Assembly (NCBI GenBank): GCA_030737835.1
Contig: JAUJYN010000018.1
Location: 1,860,001 to 1,924,000 of the forward strand
Source: Acorus gramineus
Taxonomy: Eukaryota; Streptophyta; Magnoliopsida; Acorales; Acoraceae
Length of the DNA stretch: 64,000 nucleotides
Direction: 5' to 3'
Numbering within the stretch: position 1 is the first letter of the stretch; every line of letters starts with the position of its first letter. The position numbers and the translations under genes were made by a program. The notes under the pieces are model-generated. The model saw nothing but the letters and a program-made list of their open reading frames with translations. It had not been told where the DNA came from and did not search any database. Shown here in pieces: positions 56,104 through 64,000 of the stretch.

Positions 56104-58758
56104 GTGATGACCCCTACTCCATTGTCTGGGCATGTATCTAATGTTCCAACATTTAATGGATCAAATTTTTATGATTGGAATGAGCAATTATGCATTGCAT
56201 TAGGATGTTTCGATCTTGACTATTGTTTGCACATTGATGAACCTCCTAAAACTACTGAGGCAAGTACCGTTGAACAGAAAGCTCTATATGAGAAGTGCGA
56301 AAGCTCTAACAGACTTATTCTTATGGTCATTAAGAGTACAATTGCTAAGACTATTAGGGGATCCATCCCTACTAGTTCTAAGGCAAAAGAGTACCTCGAA
56401 GCTGTGGGACAGCAGTTCCAAGGATCTGATAAGGCTTTGACGGGTACATTAATGGCAAAACTGACCACTATGAGATATAATGGAATAAGTGGAGTGTGAG
56501 AGCACATAATGAAAATGGGAGATTTGGCTCGACAACTTAAAGGTATGGAAATGACAATTTCTGAACCTTTCCTTGTGCAATTTGCCCTTAATGGTCTTCC
56601 TCCTCAGTTTGGTCCATTCAAAATTACTTACAACACTCATAAAGATAAATGGACCATGAACGAACTGATTACTATGGGTGTGCAAGAGGAAAGACTGAAA
56701 CAGGAGGGATTGCATATTGTCCATCTAGTATCTCAAGAGAATCAACCAAACAACAAGAAGCCTTTTAAGGGAAGAAAAGGTCCACCAAAGAAAGCCAAGA
56801 GGTCGAATGAAGTTGGCCATCAAAGTGCAAAGAAGGGTGACAATTTGAGGTGTTTCTTCTGTAAGAAGAAGGGACATCTCAAGAAGGACTGTCAGAAACG
56901 CAAAAATTGGTTTGCAAAGAAAGGTGATGTTTTGTCACTCGTATGTTTTGAAACCAATTTTATTGATGTTCCTTCTAATACTTGGTGGATTGATTCTGGT
57001 GCCACAATTCATGTTTCAAACTCCATGCAGGGATTCCTTTCAACCCAGAAGCCAAATGAAAGAGAGCAGTTTATTTTCATGGGAAACGGGTAGAAATCTA
57101 AAGTCAAAGCAATAGGGACCTACAAGCTTATTTTAAGTACCGAATTCCACCTTCTGTTGAATAATGTTTTTTATGTCCCTTCATTTTCTAGAAATCTTAT
57201 TTTCTTACCTAATCTTGACCTCGAAGGTTATACCTTCAATTTTGGAAATTGTAAGGTCAATTTTTTTCAAAACTCTCTTTTGATTGGTACTGGTTTATTG
57301 TGTGATGGATTATATCAACTGTCTTTGGATTCCTCATTTTCTCAATCTCTTTTATCCTTGCATGTGAATGTTGGTAATAAACGTGGCCTTGTTAATGAAA
57401 ACTCTTCTATGTTGTGACATAATAGACTTGGACACATCTCTGAAGAGAGAATTAAGAGATTAGTGAAAGGTGGAGTTTTAAAAGATCTTGACTTACTGAT
57501 TATGGTGTATGTATAGATTGTATTAAAGGAAAACAATCTAAAACCTCTAAAAGAGTGTCACAATGAGTTCTAGACTTCTTGAAGTGATTCATACTGACAT
57601 TTGTGGTCCTTTTTCACTTTGTTTTGGTGGTCAAAAATATTTCATCACTTTCATTGATGACTACTCACGTTATGGATATATTTTTCTGTTAAAAGAAAAG
57701 TCTGAAGCTTTGGATGCATTTAAGGTTTACAAGGCTGAAGTTGAAAATCCATTAAACAGAAAAATTAAGGTTATGAGGTCTGATAGGGGTGGTGAATATT
57801 ATGGTAGATACGATGGAACAAACCATCATTTAGGTCCTTTTGCTAGATTCCTATAAGAAAATGGCATCATTACACAATATATGATGCCGGGGACACCTCA
57901 ACAAAATGGTGTGGTTGAAAGGCGTAACCGCACCCTTATAGAAATGGTTAGGAGTATGGTCAGTAATTCCACATTGCCTGAATTTTTGTGGGGTGAAGCC
58001 TTAAGGACTGCAATGTATATCCTAAACCAAGTTCCTAGTAAAGCTGTTCCTAAAACTCCATTCGAGTTATGAACAAGAAGGAAGCCGAGTTTATGACATT
58101 TACATGTTTGGGGATGTCCGGCTGAGGCTAGGTTTTACAACCCATATGAAAGAAAATTGGACCCAAGAACAGTTAGTTGTTTTTTCATTGGGTATACAGA
58201 AAGGTCAAAGGGTTATTGGTTTTACTGTCCTGACCATACAAATAGAATATCTGAAACCATTACTGCTAGGTTCATTGAAAATGGTTGTATCAGTGGGAGT
58301 GAATCGCGAAACGTGGTATTTCAAGAAATAAGAAATTCAATTTCGGCTCTTGAGCATAAAATTTTGGAAGATCAAACTGAAAGAAGTACACCATCGAATA
58401 AAATAATTAAAATTAATGAACCTATTTTAGAAGGTGCACAAAATGATGAAAATGTAGCCACACATGGTACTCTACGCAAATTAGAAAGGGTGAAAAGATC
58501 TGCTATACCAAATGACTACATTGTGTACCTTCAGGAGTCAAATTATGATATTTGAATTAAAGAAGATACAATTACATTTTCACAAGCTATGAATGGTGAT
58601 GATTCTGAAAAATGGTTGGATGCCATGAAGGATGAACTGACATCTATGAGCAAAAATCAAGTTTGGAAACTTGTTGAACCGCCTAAGGAGTTTAGACCTA
58701 TTGGTTGTAAATGGGTATTTAAGACTAAACGAGATTCCAAAAGCAATGTTGAACGGTA
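56104..58758 (+). pseudogene. Copia gag-pol, N-terminal part
   Basis: A gag region (from ATG 56104) with the zinc knuckle CFFCKKKGHLKKDC (about 56850-56891) leads into the protease with its DSG triad at 56992-57000. Integrase has LGHISEERIKRL near 57428, then the catalytic D in HTDICGPF (near 57590), SDRGGEY (near 57780) and E in GVVERRNRT (near 57912). The RT start follows (CKWVFKTKRDS near 58710). In-frame stops at 56497, 57091, 57415 and 57854 and a frameshift near 57500-57560 show decay. Two of the stops (TGA) would result from single C-to-T or G-to-A changes. The RT is cut at 58758 by the solo LTR and resumes at 63367. Confidence 0.92.
58754..58758. repeat. Target duplication GGTAA of the solo LTR
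   Basis: GGTAA at 58754-58758 is repeated at 63362-63366. Both lie inside the copia RT, which proves that the 4.6 kb between them were inserted. Confidence 0.93.
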
Positions 58759-59549
58759 ATGTTGTGTCTGTGTCATTTGGAGCGCTCTGTTTGAAAATTT
58801 GGGTACATAATTTTTTCCTAGAAGTTATGTATTCCTGATTTGGTATTTGGATTTGATTTTGTTAAAATCCAAGATGAAGAGGTTTAAATATGATTTTATT
58901 ATGAGATGTCCAGTTTTGAGTTAGCTTTCGTACAGAAGTGGAATTAGATCAACTGGATTCTTGTAGTAAAAGTTATGGGTATTTTTCCAAGTATACCCCG
59001 GGGATGAAAATTCTGGCAGCAGCCCTGTTCTATGTTTATCTCTAATTTCGGAATAGCTGGAGAGATTATTTGATCTTGGCATAAACATGAAAGTTGTAGA
59101 TAATCCTCTTGGCTTTCCAACGGACTTAGAATTGTGCAATTCGAAGCTATATCGAGGAAGTTATGGCTGTTCCAGTGAAGCATGCGCAGAATTTCTAGTC
59201 AAAGGGCGACTTAGTCATTCCCCCTTTAGATATTTGTGATAAATATCTCTCTCTCTCTCTCCCCTCCCAAACCCCCACGTCAATCTCTTCTTTGCTCTCC
59301 TTCTCTCTTTTCAAATCACCCCCCAAGTGTTTGATATAATGCCCCAAAGAGAAGAAGAGAAGGAGGAGGTGAAGGAAGAAGAAAAGGTTGGTTCATGCCT
59401 TGTGTTGTTTTCTCCCCTCTCTCAAGCTTCCTTTCCATGGTCCTTCCCCCCTGATTTTTAGCTGAAGAGGAGGCTGACGAGAGGCTGAGGAGGTGGTGGT
59501 AGTGGTGGTGGCGGTTGTGGTGGTCGCGGGTGCGTCGAGGGACCCCGAA

Positions 59550-60393
59550 TAGGCCTGTCAACGGGTCGGGTCCAGACCCGGACCCGACCCGACCCGGATC
59601 CGATTACACGTGTAATATATCAGACCCGATTTGGATCCGACCCGAGTTGGACCCGACCCGGCGGACCCGAACAAACAAACGGGTCGGGTCCAGGTCCACC
59701 TCGCCCCGACCCGTTGGACCCGAGACCCGATTGTTTTATTAAAATATTCTCATATATTATAAGACCATTAGTATTAGTTGATACATAATTTTATTTCTTA
59801 CTTATTTTTGTATCTACAAGTTTATAAATCATAATCATAACAAGCCTATAAATCGGTTTGTTTTGGACAATTAACTTATTAGCTTTTGAATTTGTATGAT
59901 TAATTAGTTTGTTGCATGATTTATGTTTATTATTTAGGTTAATATGTTAGTGTTTATTGTTTTGAATGTTGTTTAGGTTAATATTGTTTTGAATGTTGTT
60001 TAGGTTAGTTATGTTTATTATTTAAGTTAATATGTTTTTTATGTTAGTGATTATTGTTTTGGATGTTGTTTAATAATTCATTTACTTCTTTTGAATTGTA
60101 TAAAATTATATTCAAATATAGTCTCATTAACAATAATGTTTTATTATAAAAAATTTCAAATAGAATGATAAGGCAAACAAATACATGAGCTCTTCTCTCT
60201 TTTTTTTTTTTTTTTTTTTACCCAACCATCCGGGTCGGGTCGGACCCGGACCCGACCCGGGTCCGACGGGTCCGGGTCCACATTTCCCCGGACCCGCCGG
60301 GTCCTAGGTTGGACCCGGACCCGCCGGGTCCTGTCACGGGTCGGGTCCGGGTCCACCCTGACCCGACCCGGACCCGACCCGTTGACAGGCCTA
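59550..60393. mobile_element. hAT-like MITE inside the solo LTR
   Basis: Inverted ends TAGGCCTGTCAACGGGTCGG face each other across 844 bp, with ACCCCGAA on the left (59542-59549) and CCCCCGAA on the right (60394-60401). The unoccupied site in paralogous LTRs (near 2810 and 4530) has a single CCCCCGA copy, confirming an 8-bp duplication as in hAT elements. The outer 150-200 bp of both arms are packed with GACCCG/CGGGTC repeats and the centre is AT-rich without a transposase. Confidence 0.9.
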
Positions 60394-60549
60394 CCCCCGA
60401 ACCTCCCCCTTTCGTTCCCCCTCCAAGGTGAGCCTTTCCCCTCCTTTTCTTGATTTTTATGGCTTAGGGTTGGTTGGGAGGGTCATGCATGCTAGGTAGA
60501 TGGGTTAGGGTGTGTGTGAGGGGTTGGGAAGGGTTAAAATGAGGTTGGG

Positions 60550-61065
60550 ATGGGCTGGGCAAGCGCTGGGCGCAGTCTGTGGGCGCTGGCGGGGGCGCAG
60601 ACGCGGGCGAGTGCGCGGGTGCGCGCGGAGTGGTCGCGCGGGTGCGCGCAAGCGCTGGCACGAGCGGGGTGCGAGCGGGAGTGCGCGCGAGCGTGCGCGC
60701 GCGCGGAGCAGGCGCCTGGGCATGCGCCTAGGCGCGGTGCTGGGGACCAGTGTGTGTGTGCGCGTGCTGTGGCGTGCACGGGGTGCTGTGCGAGGGGCAC
60801 AATGCACGCGGGTACGCACTGGGCTGGATGCGCGGTGTGCGCGGGTGCTCGCGAGCGTGCGCGTGCGTGCGGCAGCGCGTCTGGGCGCGCGGGCAGGCGC
60901 GCGGCAGTGCGCCGATGGTGCTGGGGTGCGTGCGTGCGTGCGTGCGCATTCGTGCGTGCGCGTGCGGGGGGCCATGCGTGTGGCTGCCCAAGTGTTCGGG
61001 TAGGTGTCGGGGCACTCGGACTCGCGTGCGTACGTGCGTGCGAGCCCGCATGCGTGCTTGTCCGA
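60550..61065. repeat. GC-rich alternating tract of solo LTR E
   Basis: A CpG-dense GTGCGTGCGTGCGC-type tract is equivalent to 4690-5110 and lies between exon-like blocks b and c. Open frames on both strands here were rejected as compositional. Confidence 0.85.
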
Positions 61066-61140
61066 GTATTGGGTATTTTTAATGTATTTCTATGTGTAAA
61101 TTGTGTTGTTTCTCACCAGTTGGATGCCCCTACCTTGCAG

Positions 61141-61179
61141 ATCTCGTCGGATGGGATGCGCGAGGTCCCGGGTTGTAAG
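61141..61179 (+). other. Exon-like block c of LTR copy E (39 nt)
   Basis: It follows CTACCTTGCAG and precedes GTGAGTGG. It looks the same as 5189-5227 by eye, although the surrounding LTR is diverged. Confidence 0.5.
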
Positions 61180-62649
61180 GTGAGTGGTTTGATTCCAATC
61201 CCCCCCCTCTCTAGGGATGCGCTCGACCCGCGTAGACGCGCGTCGCGCATCGATGGGGCCCCCTAACTAATATGTAGATGTTTTGCATGCTAGGGATATA
61301 CATCCATGTATCGTGTATAGAGGCCGTACATGCCTGGACACCATGTCCTGTACTTAAAAGCCTTGATCTATGCATGATCAATATGATGTATCCATGCCAC
61401 CTTAGACTTTGTATGCTAGGGATATGCACCCTTATATCATGTATACCGGCCTATGCATGCTTAGTCACCTTGTTCCTTGATTTGAAAGCCCCGACCTATG
61501 CATGTTCCCATTTAGTAAATTTATTTAAATCAAGATGGGATTATGTGATTATATTGTTGTAAGCTTGCCTTAGAGAATATTATAACCTTGTTGTTATAAT
61601 ATATGTCTCCCCGCATCTTAGTTATGCGCCCTGGAGGAATTCTTGAGAATTCATGACATTAGAAATGTTAGGAAGCGTTGTCGACGGATCCAAGAGGATC
61701 GCATGCGTGTGGGTAGGCTGTTCTCTTCCCTTCGTTGGATCCGTGTAGTACAGCCCCGGCGTTAGATAGGCTGTCCTGACAGAGGGCTCCCATCTGTAGG
61801 TACCTCCGATGTGTTCGGACAGTGTTGATCGTGGGAGTATACCAGGTAAGCAACGGAGCGGGGAGAGGCTACCGGTGGACCAAGGGTGAATAACAGTCTA
61901 GTCAGTCCCAAAAGGCCAGGTCACCCCTTTGAGGGTGAGGGTGAGGGTGTGGTGGGTCGGCGATGTTACGACCCACTAGCTTGTGTAGTTACTCCCGTTT
62001 AGGGACTATGACTACTTTGAGGTTAATATGAGTGTGTTGGTTGTTGTTATGCATGTGTGTGATATCTCGATGAGCGAGTATCGAGAGTGGTTGTTTTCCA
62101 TTGGGTTTCGCTTTGCGAACATGGGATCGTTCTCCCCTTCGTTTGGATCCGATGTAGGAACTCCCCGGCGTTGGCTATACCTATCAGAGGACTAGGCGGA
62201 GGCCACGAGGGTGGGAGAGGCTACCGGTGGACCAAGGGTAAGAGCGGTGAGTTGAGGAGATCGGGTTGTAGATACTACCCGGGAGAGGGTTATTGAATGA
62301 TGTCGCGAGCGTGGAATCGTTCTCCCCTTCGTTGGATCCGAGTAGTGACTCCCATCTGTAGGTACCTCCGATGTGTTCGGACAGTGCTGATCGTGGGAGT
62401 ATACCAGGTAAGCTACGGAGCGGGGAGAGGCTACCGGTGGACCAGGGGTGTAGAGCAGTCTAAGTCTCTCCCAAAGTCCCAAGATGTCTCCTTTCAGGAG
62501 TGAGGGTGTGGATGAGGCGAAGACGCGTCGCCTCGTGACCCATTCGTTGTTCGACCGTTCCCATAGATGTTGGGTCCGGTCTCGTGATGGATGTTGAAGG
62601 ACATCGATGGGTGATTATCTAGATGTAGATGATCCAGTAGTGTTGAGTA

Positions 62650-62770
62650 GACCAGTAAATCCGGGTCTCTTCGACCGACGGCATGGTCTCTAGACCAGTA
62701 AATCCGGGTCTCTTCGACCGACGGCATGGTCTCTAGACCAGTAAATCCGGGTCTCTTCGACCGACGGTAT
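62650..62770 (+). repeat. Tandem 46-bp units in LTR E
   Basis: Three copies of GACCAGTAAATCCGGGTCTC...GGTCTCTA follow one another. LTR copy C has two (6650-6735) and copy D has one diverged unit near 8663, so the unit number varies between family members. Confidence 0.85.
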
Positions 62771-63366
62771 GGTCTCTCCCCATAAGTCCCAAAAGGCTCC
62801 CTTCGGGAGTGAGGGTGGGGGTGAGGTTGGTCGCGCCGCCGCGTGACCCTGTTATCCATTGGGTTTCTACTCATGTTTTCCTTGAAAGGAAATTGATTAT
62901 GTGTTGAACTGTAGAATGGTGATTGGTTTTCAGTCACTCACTGAGCTTGTAGCTCACCCCTCGCATACTGTTTATTTTTTCAAGGGTAGTGTTGGGCGTG
63001 GAGCTGGAGCTTCCTGTGGCGTGGTCTTATGGGCGTGGAGCGTTCTACCGGCGGGTGGCGTGTGAGAGGCTGTCAGCATTCCTAGAGTCATTTATGCCTT
63101 GTAAATCGTGCATGTGGCACAGGTTGTATTTTATTTGGACTAGACTTGGCTTCCACAGGATATTGATTGTGTATTCGGGTCTGTAATAATATTTTTGATT
63201 TATGGACATTGTTATATATTATGCTTCCGCTTTTCAGTCAGTTATCATTATCTTGCTTTGCCGCCTTGTGTATTGTTGTTGGTGTCCTTATTGACCTCAG
63301 GTAATGATAGCTGATATTATATTTTATTTTGCCACGTCTCGGGGACGCCTGGGGCGTGACAGGTAA

Positions 63367-64000
63367 AGGCCAGACTTGTTGCTAAAGAATTCACTCAACG
63401 AGAAGGAATTGATTATAGTTAAACCTTCTCTCCTGTCTCGAAGAAGTATTCATTCAGAATTATCATGGCATTAGTGGCTCATTATGCTTTAGAGTTACAT
63501 AAAATGGATGTGAAAACTGCATTCTTGAATGGAAATCTAGAAGAGGAAATCTACATGAGACAATCCGAGGGTTTTGAAGAAAAGGAAAAAGAACAACTAG
63601 TATGCAAATTAAGGAAATCCATATACGGACTAAAACAAGCTTCTCGTCAATGGTATTTTAAGTTTAATGACATCATTACATTCTTCTTATTTGAGGAAAA
63701 CACTATTGACCAGTGTATATATCTGAAGTTCAGTGGGAGCAAGTTTATTTTCTTTGTCTTATATGTGGATGATATATTGCTTGCTATTAGTGATTTTGGT
63801 CTTTTATATGAGACCAAAGAATTTCTCTCACAGAACTTTGACATGAAAGATTTAGGTCAAGCTTCTTTTGTGTTAGGCATTAAGATTCATTGAGATAGAT
63901 CTCGTCATTTACTTGGCTTATCATAAAAGACTTACATTAAAAGAGTTCTTGAGAGGTTTAAAATGGAAAATTGCTCATCAGGTGATGCACCCATTGTGAA
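63367..64000 (+). pseudogene. Copia RT, continuation after the solo LTR
   Basis: Reading resumes with the KARLVAKEF-type block, an early stop (near 63420), then VKTAFLNGNLEEEIYM, SIYGLKQASRQW and the catalytic YVDD (near 63758-63770), continuing as MKDLGQASFVLG. A stop at about 63891 breaks the frame. RNase H and the 3' LTR lie beyond the window. This joins the N-terminal part ending at 58758. Confidence 0.9.

Larger units (their letters stand above)
58759..63361 (+). mobile_element. Giant gypsy solo LTR (copy E, 4603 bp)
   Basis: TGTTGTGTCTGTGTCATTTG...GGGGCGTGACA is flanked by the 5-bp duplication GGTAA and interrupts a copia RT. Every family landmark is present once and in order, with no gag, pol, primer-binding site or second LTR, so it is a solo LTR left by LTR-LTR recombination. 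Without the MITE at 59550-60393 it is about 3.75 kb. It contains the exon-like blocks 59462-60427 and 61141-61179, a GC-rich tract (60550-61065) and three tandem GACCAGTAAATCCGGGTC units (62650-62760). The CACTGAGCTTGTAGCTCACCCC block lies near 62938. Confidence 0.93.

Overview
This window reads as nuclear DNA of a flowering plant. It holds two intron-containing plant genes set in a dense, nested bed of plant-type transposable elements: Ty3/gypsy chromoviruses with giant LTRs, Ty1/copia, LINE and SINE elements, MITEs, a Pack-MULE-like element and a foldback element. The very GC-rich first exon of the PUX10-like gene, against a moderate-GC remainder, suggests a monocot, but that is only an inference. 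There is no sign of prokaryotic, organellar or rRNA sequence, and I found no CRISPR array or tRNA gene.

Layout. 1-9255: remains of Tekay/Del-like gypsy elements on the + strand (an LTR end, an integrase remnant, then nested LTRs). 9256-11525: decayed minus-strand retroelement pieces (a gypsy gag with LTR-like leaders and a LINE fragment). 11526-13135: AT-rich spacer with an exact 194-bp tandem duplication. 13136-26009: a foldback element with inverted repeats of about 0.93 kb. It was later split by a minus-strand gypsy element (16224-25499) with two 3.2-kb LTRs and a perfect 5-bp target duplication. 27052-33494: a ZNHIT2-like zf-HIT gene in five exons, with a SINE just downstream. 34239-39921: a chimeric minus-strand copia element lacking gag and integrase. 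40753-48799: a PUX10-like gene in four exons. 49961-51312: a TIR element containing 42-bp minisatellites. 52994-53762: a 769-bp Mutator-type element with a 9-bp target duplication, carrying a broken plant PADRE/DUF4228-like fragment. 54189-64000: a + strand copia element (5' LTR, gag, protease, integrase, RT; 3' end outside the window), split inside RT by a 4.6-kb solo gypsy LTR (58759-63361), which itself carries a hAT-like MITE (59550-60393).

How the parts relate. Only the two host genes look functional. Both have one intron of about 4.9 kb swollen by LINE debris lying antisense to the gene. Insertion order can be read from the target duplications: copia, then solo LTR, then hAT MITE on the right; foldback element, then gypsy element in the middle. 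The most unusual observation is that the giant gypsy LTRs, in two diverged families, share an ordered set of splice-site-like signals. These flank a 36-39-nt exon-like block and a GC-rich intron-like tract, which suggests a spliced leader encoded within the LTR.
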